DNA of 64,000 bases from Nocardioides kribbensis (GCF_015070375.1 NZ_JADCLL010000002.1:310001-374000), one strand, 5' to 3'. Counted from the stretch's first letter, positions 42,917 through 52,528 are shown. Notes: generated by a model not told the origin, from the letters alone. A program made the numbers and translations.

Positions 42917-44340
42917 GCAGCCCGAGCGGCCCGAGCGGCTCGAGCGGGGCGCGCGCGGGCGACCCGGCGGCCTACTTCGCCGACGTCGCGGCCACCCACC
43001 CGCGCTGCTTCTGGCTCGACGGCGGCGGCGCGCGCGCGTGGTCGGGGCGCCGGTCGCTGGTGGGCTGGCTGGAGCCGGGCGACGTGTCGCTGTCCTACTC
43101 CGCGGCCCGCCGCGAGGTGGTGCGCCACGTCGACGGCCGCGCCGAGGTGGTCGGCGACGACGTCTTCGTCGTGCTCGAGGCCGAGCTCGCCGCCGCCCGC
43201 GCCGCCGGCCGCGCCGACCAGTGGTTCGGCTACCTGGGCTACGCCAGCCGCCCCGACCTCCCCGCGCGCCCGTCGACCGACGTGCCCGACGCGGTGCTGA
43301 TGCGCCCGAGCCACCTGCGCCTCTTCGACCACCCCGACCCCGCCGCCGTACCGACCGCCGCCACCCCAGCCGCCGTACCGACCGCCTCCGCGCCGGCCCC
43401 ATCCGCCCCACCCGTCACACCTGTCGGCCCGGACCCGCACCTGTCGGCCGACGCGTGGGCCGACAGGTGCGGGTTTCGCCAGCCGGCCGGTGAAACCCGC
43501 GGCGGCCCCACCCCGGCCTACCGCGCGGCCTTCGACCGCGTGCAGGAGCACCTGCACGCGGGCGACACCTACGAGGTCAACCTCACCCACCGCCTCGAGG
43601 CGGCCAGCGACCTCGACCCGGCGGCGGCCTACCTGCGGCTGCGGGCGCTCAACCCGGCGCCGTACGCCGGCTTCTGCCAGCACGACGTCGACGGGGCGCG
43701 GGGCTGGCTGCTGAGCAGCAGCCCGGAGCGCTACGCGGTGGTGCGCGCCGACGGGGTGATCGAGACCAAGCCGATCAAGGGCACGACGCCGCGCTCGCCC
43801 GACCCGGCCGAGGACGAGCGGCTGCGCGCGCAGCTGGCCACCGAGCCGCGCTTCCGCGCCGAGAACCTCATGGTCACCGACCTGCTGCGCAACGACCTGT
43901 CGATGGTCTGCGAGCCCGGCACGGTGGAGGTGCCGCAGCTGATGGCGGTGGAGTCCTACGCCTCGGTGCACCAGCTCGTCACCACGGTGCGGGGGCGGCT
44001 GCGCCAGGGCGTCGGCACCGTGGAGGCGCTGCGGGCGCTCTTCCCGGCGGGCTCGATGACCGGGGCGCCCAAGCTGCGCACGATGCAGGTGGTCGAGGAG
44101 GTCGAGGCCACCGCGCGCGGCGCCTACGCCGGGGCCTTCGGCTGGGTCGCGGCCGACGGCCGGGCCGACCTCGGCGTGGTCATCCGCTCCCTGACGACCA
44201 CCGGCGACGGCCGCTACCGCCTCGGCACCGGGGGCGGGGTGACGGTGCACTCCGACGTCGACTCGGAGTGGGCGGAGACGCAGGTCAAGGCCGAGCGCTT
44301 GCTCAGGGTGCTGGGGCAGGAGTTCGATGGGGTGTCATGA
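42913..44340 (+). CDS. pabB: Aminodeoxychorismate synthase component I with a repeat-encoded linker
   Basis: 475 residues. The N-terminal domain (about 1-138) is the anthranilate-synthase N-like half. The chorismate-binding domain (about 200-475) has GDTYEVNLTHRLEA, LSSSPERYAVV, KPIKGTTPRSPDP, NLMVTDLLRNDLS and FPAGSMTGAPK. Between them is an unusual linker, about 139-199. It has a Pro/Ala/Thr part with a 9-residue duplication, then residues 169-196, which are the in-phase translation of an 84-nt palindromic element also found at 861-944 and 1035-1118. The catalytic domain is intact, so the insertion is probably tolerated. Makes 4-amino-4-deoxychorismate with PabA for folate. ATG-TGA overlap toward zwf. 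Confidence 0.9.
   Translation: MSSPSGPSGSSGARAGDPAAYFADVAATHPRCFWLDGGGARAWSGRRSLVGWLEPGDVSLSYSAARREVVRHVDGRAEVVGDDVFVVLEAELAAARAAGRADQWFGYLGYASRPDLPARPSTDVPDAVLMRPSHLRLFDHPDPAAVPTAATPAAVPTASAPAPSAPPVTPVGPDPHLSADAWADRCGFRQPAGETRGGPTPAYRAAFDRVQEHLHAGDTYEVNLTHRLEAASDLDPAAAYLRLRALNPAPYAGFCQHDVDGARGWLLSSSPERYAVVRADGVIETKPIKGTTPRSPDPAEDERLRAQLATEPRFRAENLMVTDLLRNDLSMVCEPGTVEVPQLMAVESYASVHQLVTTVRGRLRQGVGTVEALRALFPAGSMTGAPKLRTMQVVEEVEATARGAYAGAFGWVAADGRADLGVVIRSLTTTGDGRYRLGTGGGVTVHSDVDSEWAETQVKAERLLRVLGQEFDGVS
43342..43386 (+). repeat. 18-nt direct repeat in the pabB linker
   Basis: gccgccgtaccgaccgcc occurs at 43342-43359 and 43369-43386, a 27-nt (9-codon) period that keeps frame. It precedes the palindromic element by 30 nt, showing that this linker accumulates insertions. 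Confidence 0.75.
43417..43500 (+). repeat. 84-nt double-hairpin palindromic element inside pabB, copy 3
   Basis: Hairpin 1 arms at 43433-43449 and 43458-43474 are perfect and identical to copy 2. In hairpin 2 (43469-43500) the 14-nt core reads gccagccggccggt, the exact reverse complement of the core in copies 1 and 2. The element begins on a codon boundary and is 28 codons long without a stop. Confidence 0.92.
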
Positions 44341-44359
44341 CCGCGAAACACCCGCTCGA

Positions 44360-44365
44360 TAGCCT
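44360..44365 (+). promoter_or_regulatory. -10 hexamer TAGCCT, leaderless zwf
   Basis: TAGCCT with 7 nt to ATG 44373. It provides zwf with its own start even though an earlier in-frame ATG (44337) overlaps the pabB stop. Confidence 0.5.
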
Positions 44366-44372
44366 CGACCGC

Positions 44373-45830
44373 ATGGAGAAGCCGCACGTCGTCGTGCTGT
44401 TCGGGGCGACCGGTGACCTCGCCCGCCGCAAGCTGCTGCCCGGTCTGCTGCGCCTCTTCGAGGCCGGCCTGCTGCGCGACGCGAAGATCGTCGGCACGTC
44501 GCTGGAGGACATCGGCACCGAGCAGTTCGCGAAGATCGCCCGCGACGGCTGCGAGGAGTTCGGGAAGGGCGACATCGACGACGCCCGCTGGGCCCCCTTC
44601 GGCGCCATGCTCAGCTACGTGCCGCAGTCGGCGGGGCCGCACGCGCTGGCCCAGGAGGTCGAGCGCGTCGAGGCCGAGCTGCCCGGCGAGACCGCCGACA
44701 AGCGGCGCCTGCACTACCTCTCGGTGCCGCCGAAGGCCGCCCTCGACGTCATCCACCAGCTCCAGGACGCCGGCCTGGTCGAGCGCTCGCGGATCATCAT
44801 GGAGAAGCCCTTCGGCACCGACCTGGAGTCGGCGCAGCGGCTCAACCACGAGGTGCACCAGGTCTTCGACGAGAGCCAGGTCTTCCGCATCGACCACTTC
44901 CTGGGCAAGGAGGCCGCGCAGAACATCCTGGCCTTCCGCTTCGCCAACGGCCTCTTCGAGCCGATCTGGAACCGCAACTTCATCGACCACGTGCAGATCG
45001 ACGTGCCCGAGACCCTCGGCCTGGAGGGGCGTACGAAGTTCTACGAGACCACCGGCGCCTACCGCGACATGGTCGTCACCCACCTCATGCAGGTGCTGGC
45101 CTTCATGGCCATGGAGCCGCCGACCTCGCTGGCGCCCGGCCCGATCAGCGACGAGAAGCTCAAGGTCTTCCGCTCGATGCGCCCCATCGAGCCGCAGAAC
45201 GTCGTGCGCGGCCAGTACGCCGGCTACCGCGGCAAGGACGTCGTCGCCGACGACTCCGACACCGAGACCTTCGTGGCGCTCAAGGTCGAGATCGACAACT
45301 GGCGCTGGGCCGGCGTGCCGTTCTTCCTGCGCACCGGCAAGAAGCTGGCCGAGGGGGCGCGGATCATCTCCATCGCCTTCAAGGAGCCCCCGCTGACGAT
45401 GTTCCCGAAGGGCTCCAACGTCGGCACCCAGGGCCCCGACCACCTCACCTTCGACCTGGCCGACCAGTCGCGGATGTCGCTGTCGTTCTACGGCAAGCGC
45501 CCCGGCCCGGGCATGACGCTGGACAAGATGTCGATGCAGTTCGCCACCCACGACACCAGCGCCGCGGGCTCGGTGCTCGAGGCCTACGAGCGGCTGATCC
45601 ACGACGCGATGCGCGGTGACCACACCCTCTTCACCACCGCCGCCGGCATCGAGGAGCTGTGGGCCAAGTCGATGCCGCTGCTCGACCACCCGGCGCCCGT
45701 GCGCAGCTACCAGCCGGGCTCGTGGGGCCCCAACGCCATCCACCAGCTCATCGCGCCCCACGCCTGGCGCCTGCCCTTCGAGCGCTCCTGGCGCGACACC
45801 TCCCACACCACGACGACGACCAACCCCTAG
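44373..45830 (+). CDS. zwf: Glucose-6-phosphate 1-dehydrogenase
   Basis: 485 residues. The N-terminal dinucleotide fold opens with VVVLFGATGDLARRK. The active-site motif RIDHFLGKEA at 172-181 contains His175 and Lys179, and the conserved substrate-binding FRFANGLFEPIWNRNFIDHV follows directly. Oxidises glucose-6-phosphate to the lactone, generating NADPH at the entry of the pentose phosphate pathway. ATG 44373 is chosen from the TAGCCT-N7 pattern; ATG 44337, overlapping the pabB stop, would add 12 residues and allow coupled translation. No gnd or pgl gene adjoins it. The 82-nt gap to the converging mprB has only loose GC-rich dyads. Confidence 0.92.
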   Translation: MEKPHVVVLFGATGDLARRKLLPGLLRLFEAGLLRDAKIVGTSLEDIGTEQFAKIARDGCEEFGKGDIDDARWAPFGAMLSYVPQSAGPHALAQEVERVEAELPGETADKRRLHYLSVPPKAALDVIHQLQDAGLVERSRIIMEKPFGTDLESAQRLNHEVHQVFDESQVFRIDHFLGKEAAQNILAFRFANGLFEPIWNRNFIDHVQIDVPETLGLEGRTKFYETTGAYRDMVVTHLMQVLAFMAMEPPTSLAPGPISDEKLKVFRSMRPIEPQNVVRGQYAGYRGKDVVADDSDTETFVALKVEIDNWRWAGVPFFLRTGKKLAEGARIISIAFKEPPLTMFPKGSNVGTQGPDHLTFDLADQSRMSLSFYGKRPGPGMTLDKMSMQFATHDTSAAGSVLEAYERLIHDAMRGDHTLFTTAAGIEELWAKSMPLLDHPAPVRSYQPGSWGPNAIHQLIAPHAWRLPFERSWRDTSHTTTTTNP

Positions 45831-45913
45831 GGGCTCGGGCGCGCCCGGTCGGGCGTGCGCGGCCGGGGTCGCCGGGCCCGCTGCCCGCCGCGCGGGCCGC
45901 CCGGCGCCGAGGG

Positions 45914-47302
45914 TCAGGGCCGCCCGGGCAGCTGCAGCACGAGGCGGGCCCCGCCGTAGGGCGAGCGCTCGGCGCGCACCGAGCCGGAGTGGCGCTCGGC
46001 GGTCTGGTGCACGATCGACAGCCCGAGGCCCGAGCCGGGCATGGCGCGGGACTCCTCGGAGCGCCAGAAGCGCTCGAAGACCTTGGCCAGGTCGGCCTCG
46101 GGGATGCCGGGGCCCTCGTCGTCGACGACGAGCACGCCCTCGGCCAGGCTGACGTGGATGGTGCCTGCGGGCGGGCTCCACTTGGCGGCGTTGTCGAGCA
46201 GGTTGGTCATCGCCCGCTCGATCGCGCCCGACTCGCCCTCGACGGTCCAGGGGCTGGCGGCGACCTCGAACTCGATGCCGGGCGCGCGGCGGCGCACGCG
46301 GGCGAGGGCCTGCTCGAGGACCTCGGTGAGCTCGACGGGCTCCACGACGTGGGCCATCGGGTCGTCGCGGGCCAGCTCGACCAGGTCGCCGATGAGCGTG
46401 GTGAGCTCCTCGATCTGCGCGGCGACGTCGTCGAGCAGCTCGGCGCGGGCCTCGGGGGGCAGGAAGCCGCCGTCGGGGTCGGCGTCGGACTGGCCGAGCA
46501 GCTCGATGTTGGTGCGCAGCGAGGTCAGCGGGGTGCGCAGCTCGTGGCCGGCGTCGGCGACGAGGCGGCGCTGGCGGTCGCGGGAGGCCTCGAGGGCGAC
46601 CAGCATCTGGTTGAACGACGTGGCCAGCCGGGCGATCTCGTCGTCGCCCTCGACGCGGATCGGGTCGAGCCGCTCGGTGCGCGCGATCTCCTCCACCGCG
46701 CCGGTGAGGCGCCGCACCGGGCGCAGGCCGCTGCGGGCCACCGCCATGCCCGCGACGGCGGCGGCGATGACGCCGGCCAGGCCGAAGAGCAGCGTGACCA
46801 CGCCGAGCTTGCGCAGCACCTGCTCCTGCGGCTCCAGCGACTGCGCGAGCACGAGCGCCTGCCCGTCGGTCTGGGCGGGCACGGTGACGACGCGGTAGCG
46901 GATGTCGCCGGCTGTGATGGTGCGGATGGCGTAGTCGCTCGTGCCGTCGGCCACCGCGAACTCCGGCGCCCCCACGTTGAAGGGCGGCCCCTCGTCGACC
47001 GAGGTGGCCTCGCCGGAGTAGACGGAGATGAAGGCGATGCGAACGTCGGCGGCGCCCAGCGCCCAGGCCGGGAAGCGGCCCTCCACGGTGAGCCGCTGCA
47101 GCGCCGGGGAGTCGGCGGCGCCCTCGGCGCGCGAGAGCAGCGAGTCGTCGAGGGTGTCCTGGAGCTGGATGCGTGCGGTGGCGTAGGCGCCGAGGGCCAC
47201 GAAGGCCACGGCCAGGCCCACCGCCATCGTGGTGAGCAGGGTGACCCGGGAGGCCAGCGAGCGGCGGTAGCGCCAGCGCGCGGGCGCCGGCGCCTCGGTC
47301 AT
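45914..47302 (-). CDS. mprB: Sensor histidine kinase, MprB-like
   Basis: 462 residues. Two membrane helices (about 20-42 and 165-190) flank an extracytoplasmic sensor domain of about 120 residues. HAMP follows to about 243, then HisKA with phosphorylated His253 in AGHELRTPL, and HATPase_c with [12 protein letters not shown] and GLGLSIVHQ. The stop codon of the response regulator overlaps its ATG. In mycobacteria MprAB senses envelope stress and controls sigma factors and proteases; the strong match of the paired regulator supports the name, but the sensor domain sequence is not obviously conserved. Confidence 0.88.
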   Translation of the reverse strand: MTEAPAPARWRYRRSLASRVTLLTTMAVGLAVAFVALGAYATARIQLQDTLDDSLLSRAEGAADSPALQRLTVEGRFPAWALGAADVRIAFISVYSGEATSVDEGPPFNVGAPEFAVADGTSDYAIRTITAGDIRYRVVTVPAQTDGQALVLAQSLEPQEQVLRKLGVVTLLFGLAGVIAAAVAGMAVARSGLRPVRRLTGAVEEIARTERLDPIRVEGDDEIARLATSFNQMLVALEASRDRQRRLVADAGHELRTPLTSLRTNIELLGQSDADPDGGFLPPEARAELLDDVAAQIEELTTLIGDLVELARDDPMAHVVEPVELTEVLEQALARVRRRAPGIEFEVAASPWTVEGESGAIERAMTNLLDNAAKWSPPAGTIHVSLAEGVLVVDDEGPGIPEADLAKVFERFWRSEESRAMPGSGLGLSIVHQTAERHSGSVRAERSPYGGARLVLQLPGRP

Positions 47303-48012
47303 GACTCCTTGAGGACGTAGCCGACGCCGCGCACGGTGTGCAGCAGGCGGGCCTCGCCCTCGGCCTCGGTCTTGCGGCGCAGGTAGCCGACGTAGACCTC
47401 GAGCGAGTTGGCGGTGGTCGGGAAGTCGTAGCCCCAGACCTCCTCGAGGATGAACGAGCGCTCCAGCACCCGGCGCGGGCGGCGCAGGAACATCTCCAGC
47501 AGGGTGAACTCGGTGCGGGTCAGCTCGATCTGGCGCCCGGCGCGCACGACCTCGCGGGTGGCGACGTTCATCGACAGGTCGGCGAAGGAGAGCACCTCGT
47601 CGTCGGCGTCGCCCTCGGGCGGCACGGCGCGGCGCAGCAGCGCCCGCAGCCGCGCCAGCAGCTCCTGGAGGGCGAAGGGCTTGGTGAGGTAGTCGTCGGC
47701 GCCCGCGTCGAGGCCCTCCACCCGGTCGCCGACGGCGTCGCGGGCGGTGAGCACGAGGATCGGCACGTCGTTGCCGGCCTGGCGCAGCGCCCGCGTCGTC
47801 TCGATGCCGTCGAGGCGGGGCATCATCACGTCCATCACCACGACGTCGGGCGAGGTCGCGCCGATGACCGCGAGCGCCTCGGCGCCGTCGGTGGCCACCG
47901 CCACGTCGTAGCCGTTGAACTGCAGCGACCGGCGCAGCGACTCGCGCACCGCGCGGTCGTCGTCGACGACCAGGGCGCGGGGCTTGGGGGCTGACGGGGC
48001 GGCGGCGTTCAC
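47299..48012 (-). CDS. mprA: OmpR/PhoB-type response regulator, MprA-like
   Basis: 237 residues. The receiver domain has acidic Asp17-Asp18-Asp19, phosphoacceptor Asp61 in [12 protein letters not shown], and the Lys in [22 protein letters not shown] winged-helix DNA-binding domain begins at about 140, ending in TVRGVGYVL. The stretch [19 protein letters not shown] is nearly that of M. tuberculosis MprA (from memory). GTG 48012 is the only suitable start; the ATG at 48020 is out of frame. It is divergent from the sugar dehydrogenase gene across a 168-nt shared regulatory gap. Confidence 0.9.
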   Translation of the reverse strand: MNAAAPSAPKPRALVVDDDRAVRESLRRSLQFNGYDVAVATDGAEALAVIGATSPDVVVMDVMMPRLDGIETTRALRQAGNDVPILVLTARDAVGDRVEGLDAGADDYLTKPFALQELLARLRALLRRAVPPEGDADDEVLSFADLSMNVATREVVRAGRQIELTRTEFTLLEMFLRRPRRVLERSFILEEVWGYDFPTTANSLEVYVGYLRRKTEAEGEARLLHTVRGVGYVLKES

Positions 48013-48126
48013 GGCCCCATGCTGCCAGCAGCGCCTGAGCCCCCGCTGAGAGCGCGCCGCCCGTCGGCCGCGCGGCCCGCACGGAGCGGTCGGCGCGAGG
48101 GCGTCGCCAGGACGGCCGGGGTCCTT

Positions 48127-48132
48127 TACCCT
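48127..48132 (+). promoter_or_regulatory. -10 hexamer TACCCT upstream of the sugar dehydrogenase gene
   Basis: TACCCT followed 6 nt later by a GTG at 48139, so transcription would start near 48139. The real start codon is probably ATG 48181, because GGGGGGAA ends 6 nt before it; the transcript would then have a leader of about 42 nt. Confidence 0.4.
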
Positions 48133-48180
48133 GCCGCTGTGCCCGGCGTCATCGGCCGGGCCTTCCGGGGGGAATCTCAG

Positions 48181-50640
48181 ATGTCGCACCGCTCCTGCAC
48201 CGCGCGCCCGCGCACCCGCCTGCTCGCCGCGGCCCTGCTGCTGGTGACCGCGCTGCTTCCGGCCGTGGCCGGCGTCCCGGGCGCCGTCGCCCACGAGGGT
48301 CACGCGACGGCCGCTCCCGCCGCGGGCGCCCCGGGCGCTGCGGTGTCGGCCCCCGCGGCGGGGTCGCCCTTCGCGCCGGCGGCGGGCGCGGCGCAGCGGC
48401 GTACGACGGAGCAGCCTGCGGCACGTCGGGCGCCGCAGCTGCCCGACCGCTTCCGCGACACGGTGGTCATGTCGCGGCTCAACGAGCCCACGGCGATCGA
48501 CTTCGCCGACGACGGCCGGGTCTTCGTGGCCGAGAAGCCCGGTGTGGTGAAGGTCTTCGACTCCCTCGACGACCCCACCGGGGAGGTCTTCGCCGACCTC
48601 AACGCCACCGTCATGAACTACTGGGACCGCGGCCTGCTCGGGATGACGCTGGCGCCCGACTTCCCCGAGGACCCCTCGGTCTACGTGCTCTACGCCTACG
48701 ACCACCTGCCCGGAGATCCCGCGCCGGCGCCGCGGTGGGGCCGGCCGGGGGCCTACTACGACGAGTGCGCGGACCCCGTCGGCGTCGGCTGCACCGTCGG
48801 GGCCCGGGTCTCGCGGCTGACCGCCGAGGGCGACCGGATGGTCGGCGAGGAGGAGGTGCTCGTCGAGGACGGCTGCCTGCAGTACCCCAGCCACGCCACC
48901 GGCTCGGTGGCCTTCGGCCCTGACGGCTACCTCTACGCCAGCATCGGCGAGGGCGCCAGCTTCACCTTCGACGACTACGGCCAGGGCGGCGGCAACCCGT
49001 GCCGCGACCCGTTCGACCCCGACCACCCCCGCGAGGCCCAGGGCGGCTCGCTGCGCAGCCAGGACATCCGCACCTACGGCGACCCCCTCGGCCTCGACGG
49101 CACCGTGGTGCGCCTCGACCCGACCACCGGCCTGGGCGCCCCCGACAACGCCCTGGTCGACTCCGGCGACGCCAACGCCGCGCGCATGGTCGCCCACGGG
49201 CTGCGCAACCCCTTCCGCTTCACCTTCCGCCCCGGCACCGACGAGGTCTGGGTCGGCGACGTGGGCGGCTCGCGCTTCGAGGAGATCAACCGGATCGCCG
49301 ACCCGACCGCGGGCGTGCGCAACTTCGGCTGGCCCTGCTACGAGGGCGCTGAGCGCAACCCCGCCTTCGACGTGCTCGACGTGCGGATGTGCGAGGACCT
49401 GTACGCCGACGCCGGCACCCCGCTCGCGGCGGCCGAGCCGTTCTTCCGCTACGCGACCCGCGGGCAGCACGTCGCCGAGGGCGAGGCCTGCCCCACGGGC
49501 TCGGCGTCGGTCTCGGGGCTCGACTTCGTGGCCCAGGACAGCGACTACCCCGCCTGGCTGCGCGGGGCGCTGGTCTTCTCCGACTACTCCCGCCGCTGCA
49601 TCTGGGCGATGCCCGCGGGCGCGGACGGCCTGCCCGACCCCGACCGGGTCGTGCCGCTGGTGGAGGGCGCGGCCAGCCCGATCGGACTGGTGACCGGGCC
49701 CGGGGGCGACCTGTTCTACCTCGACCTCGGCATCGACGACCTCGGCTACCCCACCGCCTCGGGCGGCGCGGTGCACCGCGTCAGCCACCACCCCGGCAAC
49801 CAGCCGCCCGTCGCCGACCTGCGCGCCGACCGCACCTGGGGGCCGCTCCCGCTGACCACGGTGCTCGACGCGACCGGCTCCACCGACGCCGACGGCGACG
49901 CCCTGACCTACGCGTGGGACCTCGACGCCGACGGCGACTACGACGACGCCACCGGGCCGCGGGTCGAGCAGACCTGGACCGAGGCGCGCAACGCCCCCGT
50001 CGCGGTGCGGGTCGCCGACGCCGGTGCCGCGGACCGCGCGGCCCTCACCCTCTTCCCCGGCGACACCCCGCCCGAGGTGACGCTCGCGGAGCCGACCGCC
50101 GACCTGCGCTGGTCGGTGGGCCAGCAGATCACGGTCTCGGCGAGCGCCACCGACGCCGAGGACGGCGAGGTCGACCCCGGGGCCTGGCAGATCGGGCTGA
50201 GCATCAAGCACTGTCCCTCGATCTGCCACACCCACCCCGTGGAGGTCGTCAGGTACACCTCGACCACGACCTTCACCGCCCCGGACCACGAGTACCCCTC
50301 CTCGCTGGCGGTCACCGTCGCCGCCACCGACTCCCGCGGGCTCACCACCACCCGGGAGCTCACGCTGGAGCCCGACCCGCAGCGGGTCCGCTTCGGCTCC
50401 AACGTGCGCGGCGCCTCGCTGTCGGTCGCGGGCGAGCGCGTCCGCGCCGGGCGGGTGCGCACCTTCATCACCGGCTCCACGGTCACGCTCGCCGCGCCGC
50501 GGGTGCAGCGCGTCGACGGACGGCGCTGGGTCTTCCGGCGCTGGTCCGACGGCTCCGCGCGGGTGCACGCCCTCGTCGTGCCCGACCGCGGCGACCGTAC
50601 GCCGACGCTGCGCGCGCTCTACCGCCGCGCCCGCGGCTGA
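48181..50640 (+). CDS. Secreted PQQ-type sugar/aldose dehydrogenase-like beta-propeller with PKD-like domain
   Basis: 819 residues. A signal peptide covers about 1-40. A disordered Ala/Pro linker follows, then a soluble-glucose-dehydrogenase-type six-bladed propeller (about 95-540): [51 protein letters not shown] and [17 protein letters not shown]-like repeat at about 545-625 has [21 protein letters not shown] further Ig-like C-terminal region contains the CPSICHTHP cysteine/histidine cluster near 680, which could bind metal. It probably oxidises sugars outside the cell or binds glycans. ATG 48181 has an RBS. It lies across a shared promoter region from MprAB. Confidence 0.87.
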   Translation: MSHRSCTARPRTRLLAAALLLVTALLPAVAGVPGAVAHEGHATAAPAAGAPGAAVSAPAAGSPFAPAAGAAQRRTTEQPAARRAPQLPDRFRDTVVMSRLNEPTAIDFADDGRVFVAEKPGVVKVFDSLDDPTGEVFADLNATVMNYWDRGLLGMTLAPDFPEDPSVYVLYAYDHLPGDPAPAPRWGRPGAYYDECADPVGVGCTVGARVSRLTAEGDRMVGEEEVLVEDGCLQYPSHATGSVAFGPDGYLYASIGEGASFTFDDYGQGGGNPCRDPFDPDHPREAQGGSLRSQDIRTYGDPLGLDGTVVRLDPTTGLGAPDNALVDSGDANAARMVAHGLRNPFRFTFRPGTDEVWVGDVGGSRFEEINRIADPTAGVRNFGWPCYEGAERNPAFDVLDVRMCEDLYADAGTPLAAAEPFFRYATRGQHVAEGEACPTGSASVSGLDFVAQDSDYPAWLRGALVFSDYSRRCIWAMPAGADGLPDPDRVVPLVEGAASPIGLVTGPGGDLFYLDLGIDDLGYPTASGGAVHRVSHHPGNQPPVADLRADRTWGPLPLTTVLDATGSTDADGDALTYAWDLDADGDYDDATGPRVEQTWTEARNAPVAVRVADAGAADRAALTLFPGDTPPEVTLAEPTADLRWSVGQQITVSASATDAEDGEVDPGAWQIGLSIKHCPSICHTHPVEVVRYTSTTTFTAPDHEYPSSLAVTVAATDSRGLTTTRELTLEPDPQRVRFGSNVRGASLSVAGERVRAGRVRTFITGSTVTLAAPRVQRVDGRRWVFRRWSDGSARVHALVVPDRGDRTPTLRALYRRARG

Positions 50641-50712
50641 CCTCGGCGCAGCGGCGGCCCGACGGCGGTCCGCCGGTGGTCCGCCGGCGGCGCGACGGTG
50701 GTGAGGAGCCCC

Positions 50713-51600
50713 TCAGGCGTAGCGGCCGGCGACCTCGGCGGCGCGGGCGCCGTAGCCCCCGCCGAAGAGGCAGGCGTGCACGAGCAGCGGGAAGAGCTGG
50801 TGCAGCCCCACCCGGTCCTGCCAGCCGTCGGCGAGCGGCGCGACCTCGTCGTAGGCGTCGAGCGCGCGCGGCAGGTGGGGCAGCCCGAAGAGCGCCAGCA
50901 TGGCCAGGTCGGCCTCGCGGTGGCCGCCGTGGGCGGCGGGGTCGACGAGGTAGGAGCGGCCGTCGGCGCCCCACAGCACGTTGCCGTTCCACAGGTCGCC
51001 GTGCAGGCGGGCGGGCGGCTCCTCGGGCACGAGGCCGGTCAGGCGGGGCACGACGGCCTCGACGCGGGCGGCCTGCGCGGCGGTGACGGCGCCGCGGTCG
51101 CGGGCGAGCTTGAGGTAGGGCAGCACCCGGCGCACGGCGTAGAACTCCGCCCACGACGGCGCCGGCCGGTTGGGCAGCGGCAGTCGGCCGATGAAGCCGT
51201 CGCGCTCGCCGCCGTGGGTCGGTGCTCCGGCCGCGTGGGTGCGGGCGAGCGCGCGACCGAAGTCGGCGGCGCCGTCGGCGGTGGCCTTGCCGGGCTCGAT
51301 CCAGCGCAGGATGACGCAGTCGTGGTCGGCGGCCAGCAGGTCGGGCACGGCGACGCCGCCCTGGGTGCCCTGGGTGCCCTGGGCGCCGGCGGCCTCGGCC
51401 AGCCAGCGCAGCCCGGCGGCCTCGGCCTCGAAGAAGCCGTCGGGGGCGTGGGGGAGGGTCTTCATCAGCGCGACCGAGCCGTCGGAGAGCCGCAGCCGGG
51501 TCGCGGTGGAGATGTCGCCGCCGGCGACCGGGGAGGTCGCGGCGACCGCCGCGCCGAGGAGCTCCTCGGCACGTCGGGCCAGCAGGGGCTGGCGGGTCAT
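50713..51600 (-). CDS. Fructosamine/ketosamine-3-kinase family protein
   Basis: 295 residues with the aminoglycoside-phosphotransferase-like kinase fold of the FN3K family: GGDISTATRLRLSDG at about 27-41, MKTLP, DGFFEAEAAGLRWLAEA, the catalytic-loop motif ARLHGDLWNGNVLW, and VDPAAHGGHREADLAML. Bacterial members phosphorylate ribulosamines or erythrulosamines on glycated proteins, so that the product breaks down spontaneously. A 9-nt tandem repeat (51361-51387) encodes QGTQGTQGG in a loop. The ATG overlaps the stop of the phosphatase gene, which strongly suggests the two enzymes work together. Confidence 0.9.
   Translation of the reverse strand: MTRQPLLARRAEELLGAAVAATSPVAGGDISTATRLRLSDGSVALMKTLPHAPDGFFEAEAAGLRWLAEAAGAQGTQGTQGGVAVPDLLAADHDCVILRWIEPGKATADGAADFGRALARTHAAGAPTHGGERDGFIGRLPLPNRPAPSWAEFYAVRRVLPYLKLARDRGAVTAAQAARVEAVVPRLTGLVPEEPPARLHGDLWNGNVLWGADGRSYLVDPAAHGGHREADLAMLALFGLPHLPRALDAYDEVAPLADGWQDRVGLHQLFPLLVHACLFGGGYGARAAEVAGRYA
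51361..51387 (-). repeat. 9-nt tandem repeat in the fructosamine kinase gene
   Basis: ctgggtgcc, ctgggtgcc, ctgggcgcc on the plus strand, in frame, encoding a Gly-Thr-Gln repeat in a surface loop. Possible length variation between strains would keep frame. Confidence 0.7.
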
Positions 51601-52136
51601 CGCGGCCCCGGGGCGAGCGCGGGGTCGCGCTGCAGGGCCGCCACCAGGGCGACCGACGTGCGCTCCACCATGGCGAGCACCTCCTCGAAGCCGGCGTCCC
51701 CACCGTAGTACGGGTCGGGCACCTCCCGGTCGGGGCCGTCGTCGCCGACCGGCACGGGGTCGAAGTCGCGGTAGAGCCGGACCCGCTCGGAGCGGCCGCC
51801 GATGTCGGCGAGGTTCTGGGAGTCCATGGCCAGGACGAGGTCGTGGCGCTCCAGCCAGCCCGCGTCGAACTGCCGGGCGCGGTGCGGGCTGGGGTCGTAA
51901 CCCTCGGCGAGCAGGCTCGAGGCGGCGCGCAGGTCCATGGGCTGGCCGACGTGCCAGCCCCCGGTGCCGCTGCTGGCCACGGTGACGCGGGCGGCGAGCC
52001 CGGCGTCGTCGACGCGCTGGGCGAGCACGACGTCGGCCATGGGCGAGCGGCAGATGTTGCCCAGGCAGACCAGGGCGACGGAGTACGCGCCCGGGGTGCG
52101 GGCGGGCGGCAGGGCCGGAGGCAGGGCGGGGCTCAC
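51597..52136 (-). CDS. Low-molecular-weight protein-tyrosine-phosphatase family
   Basis: 179 residues. The phosphate loop is VCLGNICRS, with Cys24 and Arg30 (Cys-x5-Arg). The general acid Asp lies in VPDPYYGG near residue 140. A 17-residue Pro-rich tail precedes the fold. Members of this family also dephosphorylate ribulosamine-5-phosphate on proteins, and they are often linked to FN3K-type kinases, as here, where the two reading frames overlap by 4 nt. The GTG overlaps the stop of the upstream membrane protein gene. Confidence 0.9.
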   Translation of the reverse strand: MSPALPPALPPARTPGAYSVALVCLGNICRSPMADVVLAQRVDDAGLAARVTVASSGTGGWHVGQPMDLRAASSLLAEGYDPSPHRARQFDAGWLERHDLVLAMDSQNLADIGGRSERVRLYRDFDPVPVGDDGPDREVPDPYYGGDAGFEEVLAMVERTSVALVAALQRDPALAPGPR

Positions 52137-52528
52137 CGGCGCTCCTCCGCGCCCAGGACGCCGTCGACGATCCAGGTGGTGACCGTGATGACGATCGCGC
52201 CGAGCACGGCGGGCCAGAAGCCGGTGACCCGGAAGCCGATGTCGAGCTGCTCGGCCACCCAGCCGGTGAGCAGGAGCATCGCGGCGTTGATGACCAGCAG
52301 GAAGAGCCCGAGCGTGAGGATGATGAAGGGGATCGAGAGCACCTGCAGCACCGGCTTCACGAACGACGACACCACGCCCAGGATCAGCGCCACCAGCAGC
52401 AGCGGGAGGATCTTCTCCTCCACCTCGGCCATGCCCGAGCGCGGCCCGGTGAAGCGGATGCCGTCGACGAGCCACGCGGCGGCGGCGAGCGAGACGGCGT
52501 GGGTGACCAGCCAGAGGAGGAAGCGCAC
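52133..52528 (-). CDS. Phage holin family (four-TM, DUF360 type) membrane protein
   Basis: 131 residues with four membrane helices (about 3-22, 42-60, 65-90, 108-125). It contains the family-type pattern VSSFVKPVLQVLSIPFIILTLG. Despite the family name, there is no phage context; such proteins are common small bacterial membrane proteins of unknown role. GTG 52528 has CAGACT 7 nt upstream. First gene of a three-gene operon with the phosphatase and ketosamine kinase. Confidence 0.85.
   Translation of the reverse strand: MRFLLWLVTHAVSLAAAAWLVDGIRFTGPRSGMAEVEEKILPLLLVALILGVVSSFVKPVLQVLSIPFIILTLGLFLLVINAAMLLLTGWVAEQLDIGFRVTGFWPAVLGAIVITVTTWIVDGVLGAEERR

Noticed and set aside
44337..44372. Earlier ATG of zwf overlapping the pabB stop
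   Set aside because: Possible through coupled translation, but the TAGCCT hexamer 7 nt before ATG 44373 and the family's usual N-terminus favour the later start.
52133..52528. Holin-family protein as a sign of prophage
   Set aside because: No other phage gene is present. The family name covers common bacterial four-helix proteins.
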